64,000 bases of DNA from the NCBI GenBank assembly GCA_026120035.1, contig JALRME010000003.1:868001-932000 (forward strand), given 5' to 3'. Under the pieces are notes generated by a model. It made no database searches. It had not been told where the DNA came from and saw only the letters and a list, made by a program, of their open reading frames with translations. This document shows, one piece after another, positions 48,641-59,962 of the stretch. Origin of the DNA: Coleophoma eucalyptorum (taxonomy: Eukaryota; Ascomycota; Leotiomycetes; Helotiales; Dermateaceae). The position numbers and the translations under genes are program-made. How positions within the stretch are numbered: position 1 is the first letter of the stretch; every line of letters begins with the position of its first letter.

Positions 48641-49640
48641 CTTCTCGTCTGATCGATATCACGATACTACCCACTCCTTTGAATTTTATCGCGGAGATAC
48701 CACAGAACTCTCCAGCCAATATTGGTGTTGCAACTCTGGAAAATAAAAACGAATCAGCAGAATTGTAGAACTTCCGTAAGTCAAGATTGAAAGACCAGCT
48801 AGCTATCGGTGGGCGATGATCAAGGACGAAAGACCAGATTTTGTCATCACAACAGAGAGAAACCTTAAATATGTTTTGAAGGGTAGACGTCCTGCTTATC
48901 ACTTGCAGATCAGATGAGGGGCTCATTGCTCTCCGTCCGTTCTGCTGCACGAGTTTGGGGGCCATTGACTAGGTAGGTTCTGTCCCGCAAGCCACATCGA
49001 GCCATGGAGCCATGTAGCCATGTAGCCGCCAATTCAATTCGGCACTAATGCAGTAAGCATGGTTCGCACACGCAGGGCATTTTGCATAGAAATTTATCGA
49101 CGTATAGACAAGGGAGCGTCGTTGAGTGGGTAATAATAATGAGGTCTGGACGTTGCGTTTAAGCGGTGTGCTTTTTTGTCTGCAGGTGATTTAGCCGAGG
49201 GCGCGAAAGGAGTTCGTAAGGTGGGCTGGGGCTCTGTTACTCTTTGAAGCCGTGTTGTTTCTTAGTTGTATACATGACATTCAGGGTTGAAGAGAGGCTG
49301 AATTATAGGTAAGTAGCTTCTAGTAGTATGCTATGCGTATAAGGGGCCTTGATCCTGATGGACTTCTTGAGATGTAAAGGAAGTAAAATAAGACTAGGTT
49401 ACTTCTTCCTCTTCAAGGTATCAAGTAGAGGCATGTACTCCAAAACCAATGCAAACGTCTATAATAATGGAAGAGCCTTGAATGGTTGAGATATAGGAGC
49501 ATATAGGCGTACGCTCTAGAATGAAGATAAGAAACAAAACACCAAAACATGCATATAATGGTTATGCTAAAGAGAACTCATAGCAAAAATATCGCTCTAG
49601 AAATGAAACACAGTTAATAGCCAGGACAAGCTTTATGCAA
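48641..49640. other. Intergenic region upstream of FIG1
   Basis: 1 kb without a supported gene. A tandem GAGCCATG/TAGCCATG repeat lies near 49002-49028. The minus-strand open frame 48537-48965 overlaps FIG1 exon 1 in another frame and is not credible. Confidence 0.45.
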
Positions 49641-51401
49641 CTAGACCCCGTCAAGATATCTTGGCACGCCAGCACCCGTAGATGCAATAGCAAGAAGCCA
49701 AATGATCGGCCACAGCCACCCAGTCATAGGGTACTCGACCGACTCGCCGAGGTGGACAGAAAAGAGGCTTCCTCCCACACTAATTATCCAGATGATCAGA
49801 TCCGCGATCCAGAAGCTAGCAACTCTGTCAAAATCGGTCTGGGACCGCCACCAGAGCCGCAATCCTAACGCCGGAGCCTGGACGAAGACCAAGGCACATC
49901 CATGCAGCAAACTCCACCTCCCTCCATTCGCTGAAGCCCAGAGGGGGATTTGGATGGAGATACCAAATGCAAGTACAGTTGCCGCCATGCCCACCCAGAA
50001 GACCCAGAGCTGCGGCACCTGGAAGGTACTGAAGCCCAAGGCGGTTCGGAGAGGATATTTGAAGACTAGGAAGATGAAGGAGGTTATTCCCACGATGAGC
50101 TGCCATGCAATGTCTTGATTCACGTTCTTCCGGAAGCTGCTCCAGACTGAGGACCTCTTCAAGCATACAACGCCATAGCCAGCAGAGGGCCGAGACCTTG
50201 CTTCCATGTGCGAGTGTCGACCGACAGGGTACCCCCAAGCTGCAGAGGTAGGACCAGCTACCGGTTTAGGATCGGCGACTGCGGCTGCTGTGACAGCTAC
50301 CCACGTACCGCATGTTGAGCCGAGGGAGACGAGGATAGCAATGAGCCCTCCCGCGACGATGGACGCCATCAGGTCACCGAACCGATGACCCCACACACGA
50401 AGATCGCAGTCTCTCTCATGAAAGATACATTCATTTAGAGTATTGTCGATGGCTTCTATAAGCTGATCTTCGGTAGCCGAAGCCTTGAGCTCGTAGCGAA
50501 AGTGAATGTAGAGATCATCCGCCCATCGGGAATCTGTGAGGTATTTGTGAGCTCCGGCCATCAGCTGCCCGTACGTAAAGCCAACACAGTGACCAATGAT
50601 CTGGATAAAAGTGCTGCAATCTACATAAACGGGACGCCCGCCGCCTTCCCACGTATCGGCACGTACATACAATTTCTCGAGCTCGGCCATGGACTTAAGT
50701 TCGATATCAGGTAATTCGACTTCGTTGGTTTTCCCCGCGATTAAGTCTTGTAGCGCATCATAAAGCTTGCGTACGATTGCTATTTCGTCTCTTGACTCTG
50801 CGCACACGTTGAGAAGATTCCGACCCTCTGGCAATCGCTCAACGACTTGACAAAATGCCGCCATCGCAGCAAGCCAATGGCCCTCGCATCCAAACACGGC
50901 TGGTGTCTGAACAGCCTTCTTAGTGGCAGCGGGGAGATCAGAAAATGCCAGCACAGAATTCTTGAGCAACCTTTCCCTTGAGACAAAAGGCACGCCGGAT
51001 TCGACAGAGGGGCCTCCAGGAGACCTTCCCACATACCGCCAAGCCCAGGACGTCCTTTGGTACTTCCCAGCATGGCGACTCAGAACGATTCCTTTGATAT
51101 TCGCGTCTCTCCGACGCGGACAGCCCGTTCCCAGGTCGCGAAAGATGTGCTCGGCGCCAAAGCCAGCGAGGCGCCTTCGATGGGCCAAATTGTCTTTCTC
51201 GGAGGATATGGCATAGTAGCACACGACAGCAGCGCTGGCAAGGCCGCTAGGATAACCTGTAAGATCGGAAACTGGGGCCTGAGCTGCTACCAATTGAGGT
51301 AGACTCAGGACTGTGAGCAGTTGACTGCTGCGCAGCTGTGTGAAGAGACTAGATCTACCGGCCGCTGCTTGATTATCCCTGGGATTGGACATCATAGACA
51401 A
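49641..51401 (-). CDS. Unknown multi-spanning membrane protein
   Basis: A single open frame of 586 residues, not recognised. The N-terminus has a hydrophobic stretch (LLTVLSLPQLVAAQAP), then a soluble region of about 250 residues with several Cys and Trp (GCEGHWLAAMAAFCQVVERL, VDCSTFIQIIGHCVGFTYGQ). The second half has about six hydrophobic helices, such as LMASIVAGGLIAILVSLGS, AWQLIVGITSFIFLVFKY, FWVGMAATVLAFGISIQ and FWIADLIIWIISVGGSLF. The composition is normal for coding DNA, and the absence of stops over 1.76 kb is strong evidence. It may be a lineage-restricted plasma-membrane or vacuolar protein. A short intron could be hidden inside, and the exact start among several ATGs is uncertain. 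Confidence 0.7.
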   Translation of the reverse strand: MSMMSNPRDNQAAAGRSSLFTQLRSSQLLTVLSLPQLVAAQAPVSDLTGYPSGLASAAVVCYYAISSEKDNLAHRRRLAGFGAEHIFRDLGTGCPRRRDANIKGIVLSRHAGKYQRTSWAWRYVGRSPGGPSVESGVPFVSRERLLKNSVLAFSDLPAATKKAVQTPAVFGCEGHWLAAMAAFCQVVERLPEGRNLLNVCAESRDEIAIVRKLYDALQDLIAGKTNEVELPDIELKSMAELEKLYVRADTWEGGGRPVYVDCSTFIQIIGHCVGFTYGQLMAGAHKYLTDSRWADDLYIHFRYELKASATEDQLIEAIDNTLNECIFHERDCDLRVWGHRFGDLMASIVAGGLIAILVSLGSTCGTWVAVTAAAVADPKPVAGPTSAAWGYPVGRHSHMEARSRPSAGYGVVCLKRSSVWSSFRKNVNQDIAWQLIVGITSFIFLVFKYPLRTALGFSTFQVPQLWVFWVGMAATVLAFGISIQIPLWASANGGRWSLLHGCALVFVQAPALGLRLWWRSQTDFDRVASFWIADLIIWIISVGGSLFSVHLGESVEYPMTGWLWPIIWLLAIASTGAGVPRYLDGV

Positions 51402-52435
51402 CAGCAGATATTGGGTCTATGAGGAAGCGTTTTCCTGTTGTTAATGAGTGAAACCTCCGCCGTATCGTCCACAAAAGAGACGGCTTTTGAGATGGAACGA
51501 TGAGGCTCAAATAAGTCTTTTCTCTCGGGCGTGGTGGTAGGATACCCCTAATTCCACCTGCATGTTTCTGAAAGGTGAAATGGTATTTTAATTGGCTCAT
51601 ATGCACGTCTGACATTGCGGCTGAAAGGACGCAGCTCCCTTCTCTGTGTCGAAAGTCTTCGCCGTACCAACCGCCCCCAAACAACCGTTCGCGTCGTGTG
51701 CCCCTGCATGAGGTCTCGATACCTGCAGTATAGATGCTTGTAACGATCATTATTGACCTTGGCGGGTGGCTCCAAGCTTCTCAAGCCATCTTCAGCCATC
51801 TCTATCGTCATTGTCATTCTCAACGACGCCTTTGTCGATAATTGTAGATATATTAAGCGAGCAAAAAGGGGGTTAGGTTATAGCAATGGCTAGTTTATAG
51901 CTAGGAAAGAGAATTGCGCAAAGTCACGACACTAGTTTCAGTCTTTCACACACAAATGAAGCGGAACCAAGCTCTCCATTGTTCTTATCGATCGTTAGTT
52001 CATCCGCACATTATATGTAAATATGCCATTGTCATGTTCCTCAGCTGCTGTGCGAACCTAAGCTGGGCCAGCTCCCCGCTTACTCGAGCATGTATTCGAA
52101 TACCACAGCTTCTTACACCAACATCGATCATTACATCAACATAAAATGCCGCTTGCTAGCTAGCCAAGTAGTCATTAATTCCTCCTAATCCTGCAAAAAG
52201 TTGAAAATCAAGACCGGAAGTGTGAATTGGTGGTATCATCGCATCGCAACTTGCTAATCATCAAGAAAAGAGAAGAAATTGCAAAATGAATTATGTTCCA
52301 CCCATTGAGTATAGAGCGATGCACAATGAATGGCTCGCTCGAATTCGAATATCATCCATAGAACTCAGTACAAAAGTCGACAAGTCAAGCAGCTCTATTC
52401 GTAGCATCTGCACTGGTTGGCATTACTTGAGCCGT
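51402..52435. other. Intergenic region between the membrane protein and CAP-Gly genes
   Basis: No supported gene. It contains the promoter of the membrane-protein gene and the 3' UTR of the CAP-Gly gene. Short open frames (for example 51548-51823 -) lack any recognisable content. Confidence 0.45.
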
Positions 52436-55061
52436 CTAAAATGCGTCCTCGAACGGACAATCAATACTATCGTGCCCATCTCGCTCACAGACACCTAAAC
52501 TTACGTCAGAGGGGGCCTTAAGTAAAAAAAAATTGGGAGTACTTACCACACCACTTTGCAGGATCGATAATCCCACTCTCCTTGCCTGCCACAGGACCTT
52601 GTTCCATTGGGTTAGGTATAATCTTGACAGGTGGAGGAGCAGGAAGTGCTTTATCTTTGGGTGGCGACGAAGGAGCTGGCATGTAGTTGTCTTGAGAAGG
52701 TCTTGGAGACAGGCCTTTCAAGACTGCGTCTTTGCCAGTTTTCTGCTTGTTGGGAGTGTGGTTTCCATTTCCATTAGCACCGGCCTGAGCTCCGAACATA
52801 TTGGTGCATGAAAGGATATCATGTCCAGGACTCTCGCAGATCTCACAAAATACTACGCTCTCAGTCGTGGAAGTGTCGCTTTCAGGCATGGTCTCCAAAG
52901 TGTTTGCTCTACGGTGGTGTTCCGACGACCTCTGCTCACGATCCTTCCAGCTTCCAGTTGTACCCTTCGAGTCACGAGCAGACGCTGTGTCTTGAATAAG
53001 GGTTCCACCACTTCCAACTGTTGTCGCACTGGCCCGCTGGCTCGACACTGGTACAGTAGCACTCGCTCGACGAAGCTTCTCTACTTCCCTCTCAAGCTCT
53101 TCTTCCCTGTGAAGTTTTATCTCAAGATTTGAACGAAGCTCTGCTATCTCTCTTTCGAGCCTCTCCTTAGATAATCTATCCTGCTCGGGACCTTGACTAG
53201 GACGACGAGGCATGGCAGTAAAGCCTCCTTGATGTTGCGTTGGCGTTCTTTGTGGATCTGGTGGGCTTCCACTTTCTGGCTTAGCGTCGCGGCTAAGTGA
53301 ATGAATGATAGCTTTGAGGCCGCGGATCTCGTCGTCTCTTTGTTCGAGATCCTTCAGGGCCTGTGAAGCTTCAGCGTTCGTACCGTTTGTAACAATCGCA
53401 GTAGCAGCTTTTTCTCGTTCTCGCCTCAGCTCTGATCTAGTCCTTTCTACCTCGCCTCGTAAGAATTCAACCTCCCCCCGAGCCTCAGCTTCTCCTCGCC
53501 TTGCGTCTTCCAGACCCTCCTCAAGTTCTTGGACTAATTCTTCGAGCTGTCTCAGCTGACGTGCCACGCTATCCACATCCTCATTTCGGTCCTGAAGCTC
53601 TCTCACTTCTGCTAATAAATCTTCCACACGTCTCTCATAGACGCGCTCTGTTTCTGTGCTCGCTAACTCAAGCGTATCGATGGTGCTTCTGAAATCCGCT
53701 CGATGGGCATCAAATTCAGCCGTCAGCATCGCAATCTTCTCGTTTTTCTCTCGCACAAGTGCCCGTAGTTGTGGCAAATCCTTGTCCTCTATGCTTCCCC
53801 TTTGTGGCCGCCCAACTCCATCTTCATTCATTAAAGCCTGAACTTCATTAAGACTATTCTCCATCTCGGCAAGGCTCGATGCTTGGTCCTTCAATTGTCT
53901 ATTCTTCTCGTCCAATTGATTACGCAGTCGTTCTATCTCGTCATCGTTTGCTCTTGAAGCTGGTCGCATCTTGGAAGTGAAAGAGGAAAGTGAACCCAAA
54001 CTATCATGGTCTTTATTAATAGAACGAGCACCGCCTAAGGGAGTGAGTTCATCATCACTGATGTTCATCGGAGTTGACCCCAAAGCGGAGGCACTTCTTG
54101 GGCCAACGCTTGACTTGAAGCCATTTTTAGGTGTAAGAGCCGCTTTTTTACTTGGATCTCGAGAATCCTGTGTTCCCCGCACACTCTGTCCAAATTTCGA
54201 AGGACCGGGACTTCCATATCGCGCCGGGGTCTTGGGAAGTGTTCCGACCGAGGGCCGCGTGCCAAGTTGTTGTTTACGAAGTGGGGATTCTGGGCGTTGT
54301 AACGACGGTCTTTGCGGCGGCTGTTTCTTGAACTGTGGACTTGGTACACGACCTGGGCCAACTGACTGACTGAACTTTGGAAGCGAAGGTGTTGGGGGTG
54401 TATATGCAGCTGAACTGACAGCTCTGAAGCCCGGGGTGGTAGGCGTCATGGGAAAAGAGCCTTCGTGTGAGGATGGAGAGCCACGTCTGGTAGCTCGATT
54501 GACAGGTAGAAATATGCCCGCTCCGTGCAACGTCGTGGAGAAGTAAGAAACTCTGGTGACAAGTCAGTATAGAAGTCTGCAAGGCTTGCGCCGTTTGCCA
54601 TACCCGTCAACATCGCCACTATTTTTCCCCTTAACAGCAAACTCCCGGCTCAGTTCAACTCCCGCAAAGACGCCCTTCTTTCCGGGAATAGCACCTATGA
54701 ACTTAACCATGCCATGCATGTTCCCCGGCACATCCACAATATCCCCGACCTCATAGTCATCGGCGGCGTTTACAGAGTATGACGCCATCTTGTGCGCAAC
54801 GGGAGAATCGTCATCGAAGACGGACCTCAGGGCGTATCCTTTACTGGCATCAGGTATGGTTGCTAAGGAGCTAGAAGTGAGGTTGTTGAGCGACGGCTTG
54901 CGCAATACGGTTGCTTTGGAAGCACTCGCGTTGGAGGCGGGAGACAGCAGGTTTTTACTACTGTTGGCGTAGAAGGAAGCACTAAGATTTGGGTTGCTCG
55001 CGGAAGGTCGTGGACGAGCCAGCGAGCGTCGAGGGGTGAGACTGGTCATGGCTATGCTCAT
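52436..55061 (-). CDS. CLIP-170-type CAP-Gly microtubule plus-end protein
   Basis: Exons (gene order) 55061-54604, 54552-52547 and 52494-52436 give 840 residues. The CAP-Gly domain (about residues 100-175) has VGDIVDVPGNMHGMVKFIGA and GVFAGVELSREF; the first intron falls inside it, and VSYFSTTLHGAGIF completes it. Ser/Pro/Arg-rich repeats follow, then a long coiled coil rich in Glu/Arg/Leu. Two zinc-knuckle-type blocks end the protein: CEICESPGHDILSC and, in the 59-nt last exon, CGVCERDGHDSIDCPFEDAF. This order (CAP-Gly, coiled coil, CCHC knuckles) is that of CLIP-170/Bik1/Tip1, which track growing microtubule ends and link to dynein. The last exon was found by splice phase and family end, and it replaces a read-through tail. 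Confidence 0.93.
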
Positions 55062-57039
55062 TGATAAACAATATTATTTCGCGCTGTTTACCGGCCGATG
55101 GGGCTAAGCCTGAAATGGAACCAGTCGTCCCTCCTCTCGTCCTACTTACGCTTGCTCCAAGACCGAGGACTCATGCTTCTGCTTCGATGTGGGCAGACAG
55201 GAGCCGTGAAGGGCGTAGAAAGCTCAGGAGATGGCGATGCAGTATATGAGGAAGAGGATGGTGTTTTCAGGAGTACAGGTCAGATGCTCGTGCAGCAGCA
55301 GAAGAAAGCTGAGGAATGTATACCCCTGCCTGATCATCACCGAATCACATCCCACGCCCACGAGGTCCGAGGGATAGGAAAGCCTACTCTGTACATTTTG
55401 ATCTGCCAAAAAGCGGATCTGTGATGGAAAAGGAGCAGCAAGCAGTAAAAGGAGCAAAGTCTCAGCTGTGACAGATTCCAGCCTATTTGGGGTTTCTTTA
55501 TGCTTCGGACTGGTGCAAGTCCCGGCGTTTCTCAGCAAGGCCTCTAGAGGCACGTTTTAACTCTGAAAACAACACCACATCAAGCCTGCTCCCTGTAACC
55601 AGCCCGGCATATCATCCCTCCATAAATATCCACTGTATCCTGCCTCAATCTCTCGCGATCCACGCTATGTATGCGCGACGCGTGCCACCAGTTCTCAAAA
55701 GCTGGGGAACCGTTCGGCCATTTAATCACTACTGAGAAGCTTTCGTTGCGGCTTCGAACTGTAAATGCTTCACTTCGGGAAGGATTCTCTCACGAAGAAC
55801 CAATGGTCCTTTCATTTCTTTTTTAATTTTCATTTCTTTTGGCTTATGATAATGCCCTTGCCAATCATGCAGGTACGCCCTAGTGAATTTGAGTGCGTCG
55901 AAATCATATCGCTCTCTCGGAACCAAGACCAGTCTGGCACACTTGAGCATCAGAGTTGCTGTGTTGGAGCTTCTTGCATCCAGCATTATTCTCACTACTT
56001 AACATACCACTCGCTGATCGGCTTTCAGTGTCCTTCGTGGCGAACTATGGTATTGCGACTTGGACAAACATTCGATAGTTAGGAGGCCATGAATCGAGCT
56101 ACCACGTAATTCCTATACCGGTCGACTTTCCGCCAACGGGTCCAACAAGGAGCTTGGGGCATTCCCAACGGCTCTGTTATTGACTAGCAATTGCCACGTT
56201 TCAAGACAAACAGTTACGACATGCACGAGAGCACACTCTGACCATTCCCCCAGCCGTTGATCTGTTTACTACGTGAACCCCAGTTACATCATGGTATGAC
56301 GGCCCGCTTTTCAACTGGTTTGTCCCGTCCAACATGTCGCTTGGGACGTCGTGACAAACATGTGAATTTGGCTCAGGGGCCGGAAGAGATGAACACGGCG
56401 AGAGCTCTACACGTGAGAATTCACCTTTTGGAGAAGCATCTCTCTGCTGAGTGCTCGTCAAAGTGCTCTGTTCACCTTCTGCTCCCATCAGTCTCAAGCT
56501 GCTTATAGCTCTAGTCTGGAGTTACTTTAGACAGCGTGCTATGTGGAGCCGCTACCGGCATACGGAATGCGCTGAAGGCTTCAAGACTCGAAGCAGTAAG
56601 CGGACCTGCCTCTCCACGCTATCTGAACAACCGTCTTGGGCGATATTGGCTTTCTGTCCGGAAAGCGCCCGTAATGAGATGCAAGCGTCTTATTGTTACA
56701 CGAAAAAGGTGTTTCGGGAGCTTGTATGCAGATCTCGGTGTCAGTTGGCTTGCTAAATTCGCGAAAAGTCATGGTAGCTATTCTCATTTGTCATTTACGA
56801 TTTAATGTGGTTTGGCCTTTCAGGTTTTAGTTGGTGACCTAGGGGCCTGTGAAGTCTATACGGAATAATAGTTCTTCTTGCATCCACGACTAAGGGCCAC
56901 TTGCCACTGCAAACCAGCCACCAGTGAGCGGGCAGGTCGAACGTTAGTTTGACGACTGTTTAATATTCCCCCATCTCCCCGTACTTTGATATCAGGCTGG
57001 TCATGTTTCCTCTCTGGCATTGTTTCAACTCAACTATCC
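55062..57039. other. Divergent intergenic region, CAP-Gly and rhodopsin-domain genes
   Basis: About 2 kb with no complete gene supported. TTTCGCGC (55077-55084), an E2F-like core, lies just upstream of the CAP-Gly ATG. A protein-like open frame at 55729-55995 is listed separately. Confidence 0.45.
55729..55995 (-). pseudogene. Orphan protein-like open frame, possible gene remnant
   Basis: The 88-codon frame reads like true protein rather than noise: LVLVPRERYDFDALKFTRAY, then LHDWQGHYHKPKEMKIKKEM and PLVLRERILPEVKHLQFEAA. It has balanced composition and ends in a normal stop. Upstream on the same strand only short frames broken by stops are seen (for example near 56150-56100), so no intact N-terminal part could be built. 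It may be the last exon of an unrecognised gene or a decayed remnant. The family is unknown. Confidence 0.25.
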
Positions 57040-58889
57040 ATGGTCGAGGCAGTTGAAATTAAGCATCAATATCTTCCACCATGGGAGCAGACCGAGGACC
57101 AGAGCTGGGTAAGTTTCTTGAGAAGCCTTTTTTTGGGAGGAGATCTCGGTGCAAGTAACCTCTTGACACCATACTTCGAAGTTCCAGCCGACAAGATTTA
57201 TTTTGGGCGACCATTATTAACATCCAACTCGCCCTATAAGCCTAAACCATCAAGATCACAGCTGACCTTCATTCCAGCTGCTGTGCTAGGTATCTGCCTT
57301 GGCCTTGCCTGGCTCTTCGTCTGTCTTCGAGTCTATGTCAAGTTTTTTTTGACCAGGAACTGGGAAGTTGATGACTGCATGCTAATCATATCACTAGTCA
57401 GCAATAATCACGTCCTATCCCGGACATATTCGTTTGGAAGCCACATCTAACAGACCACTAGGTATTCTTTACCACGTACGCATCATGTGCGCTCACAGGC
57501 ATCAAGTACGGCACGGGACGACATGTGGACAACATTCCCCCACAGGACATCCCAAGAGCACTCCATTACTGGTTTATGTGCGAGCTATTGTATACCATCA
57601 CAACAGTCCTCGTCCGGCTGAGTGTAGCAATCTTCCTGCTCAGAGTCTGCATCACATCAACCCACCGATTCATCATTTATGGAGTCATGACCTGCATAAC
57701 CCTCTTCTCGGTCGCCTACTTCTTCTTAATTCTGTTTCAATGTCATCCAATCAGTTTCTTCTGGACCCAGTCTATTGGCACGCAGGGATCTTGCCTCGAT
57801 GACTGGATAATTCCTGATGCAAGCATTGCCCATTCAGCTATATCGGCTACGTGTGATTGGACCTTGGGCCTTCTACCTATCACTTTCATTTTGCATCTAC
57901 AAATGAACAAGAGGACCAAAGTTTCTGTCAGTGTTGTCCTGGCCTTGGGCGTTCTGTGAGTTCTTCCAGGAAGATCGAAAATTATCTCTCACTTATCATG
58001 AAATTCCAGAGCTGGTGTAGCAACACTTATCCGAATCCCGTATATCAGAATCCAGTCCATAACCGATGATTTTCTCTTTGCAACATCGTAAGTCCTGTTT
58101 GCAATATACCCTACGTTAAAAAACTTTTACTCACTACCTTTTAGAGATGTAGCAATTTGGTCGACTATTGAAGCCGGTCTCGGCATTATCGCCTTCGCAG
58201 CCGCGCCCTTGCGGCCTTTATTCCGAACCTTCTACGCACTATCCCATCAAACACAAAGTGAAGAAGATATAACACCCTTCTCATGCTCATCTCACCATGA
58301 CCGAGGTAGCCACCTACAATCATACACGGCTGAGAACTTCAACAAAGATTTCCCTACAACAACAGTTACCAGCACTATCCAACACAGTTACCCTCCATCT
58401 TCACCTCAGCTATTCATGGACGCGCAGCGCCAGGATTCAATCCAGCTTCGTAACGACATCAGTGCCCCAGCGGGCGAGGTGACCATCACTTCCCTTGGTA
58501 ATTCTCGTCACGGTCATCACCATCTCCCTTTCTCGTCCTCAAAACATCAAAAGGGCTTCACAGGCTTGGGAGATAACGATACTGACGATGGGATCCAGGT
58601 GGAGAGGACGGTAGAAGTCAGAGCTGGAGTAACCAACACGGATGGGAATGCAAGCCCCAGGGAACGTGAGAGTTTCAGCAGCAGCCTTTTCTCGAGTTCG
58701 TGGACGCAGAGGGGTGTGCTTGGTTATGGTAGTGTAAGCGAACGAGGAGCAGGTAGTGTTAGCGAGAGAGGAAGAGGCAGCGTTGAGGATGGTCGAGAGC
58801 GCAGTCTGGCCATCAAACTCGGTTTTGGCAGTGTCAGCGAAAGAGGAAGAGGCAGCATTGCGGATGGAAGAAACAGTAGTCTGGTTTGA
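57040..58889 (+). CDS. Rhodopsin-domain (PTH11-like) integral membrane protein
   Basis: Exons 57040-57108, 57262-57396, 57462-57955, 58010-58087 and 58145-58889 give 506 residues, all phases closing. The protein starts outside the membrane (QYLPPWEQTEDQSW) and has seven helices. Typical blocks are RVYVKFFLTRNWEVDDCMLI, LTGIKYGTGRHVDNIP, FWTQSIGTQGSCLDDW, SATCDWTLGLLPITFI and VAIWSTIEAGLGIIAFAAAP. These define the fungal rhodopsin domain of PTH11-related proteins, a very large family in Pezizomycotina with few known ligands. The cytoplasmic tail of about 230 residues is Ser-rich and ends in GSVSERG repeats. Intron 1 (153 nt) is in frame without stops. The donor of intron 2 is GTCAGC, weaker than usual. 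Confidence 0.85.
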
Positions 58890-59962
58890 TATTCATGCTG
58901 GAGCTCAGTGGGAGATTCCTATGGGCTTTGCACAGTAGATTCTCATTTTCATCTTCACAGGTTTGGGAACAGGACTGGGTTTGGTCGGATGGAATTATCG
59001 TCCTGGCGATTTGGTGTTTTGAGTTTTTATACCATCTTCGGGACATACATGGGGTTGGAGGTCACAGTTACTGCATGGGCGATTGCTGGACGTGGGCAGG
59101 ATTAGCTAGACGGGGCTACGTCCTTCACTGAGGTAGGAAGAGGCGTACGTTGTAACCGACTTTCCTTTCTGTCTTGAGATCAGACAGCAATACCAACTGG
59201 CAGGATACGGGAAATGGTGGCGCACCAAGCATACGCATAAAAAAAAAAGACAGATGTACATGTAGAGATATCATTCATAGAGAATAGAACACGGAGAGTG
59301 AGTCTTCATATATCTCATATATCATGTGCCCTTTGGTCAATCGCGTTTGGACCGTTAGAGGAACCGGGAATTGTCTTTGCGCGCTCCTCCTATCTGGTCG
59401 AAGCCGGATAGGAAATATGATCGTGCCAAAGTTTAAGACAGGACAGGGCAAAGCAAGGAGGTTTTAACACTGGGCATGGGATATCAGGAATGGAAGCGAG
59501 TCCCTGCGATGGAGGGGAGGATAGATATCCGATGTTTAGCAAGAGGGGCTCTAGGAGGGCAAATAATGGTGATCAAAGTTGTATATATCAGCTTAGCTCT
59601 AATAAAAGCCAAGTAGTCTAGGAAGGACGCAGTGGATGTAATCCATCTAGAATGGCCATACATATTGTTTGCAATACCAAAAAAAACCCCTCAGCTCTCC
59701 AAAGGCTTTCCAATCCATGGAGGAACAAAGTGGAAACTCCCAAGTGACACCATAAAACCACAAGAAGTAACAACCCCCTTCCATATACCCAAACGCCTTC
59801 ATCTAGTCCTACAAATCTCCAGGTTGCCGCACCCCCCACCTCCCCCAAATAAACACCCCCAAGGTATTCAAAAAACAGAAAGATGACAAGAGATTAAGAA
59901 ATTAGGTATAGTACAGCCAACACAACCACGCATCCGAAACTATTTTTTTTCTCCTTCTCCCT
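58890..59962. other. Tail-to-tail intergenic region, rhodopsin-domain and Myb-like genes
   Basis: No supported gene. It contains 3' UTR-like sequence, a poly-A tract near 59239-59250 and the right gene's 3' UTR. Confidence 0.45.

Noticed and set aside
48537..48965. 142-codon minus-strand frame overlapping FIG1 exon 1
   Set aside because: The FIG1 exon in another frame is well supported by its family N-terminus; the two cannot both be coding in a normal gene.
52518..52546. Read-through C-terminus of the CAP-Gly protein (GKYSQFFFT)
   Set aside because: This is intron sequence starting with GTAAGT; splicing to 52494 restores the zinc knuckle and the DCPFEDAF end typical of the family.
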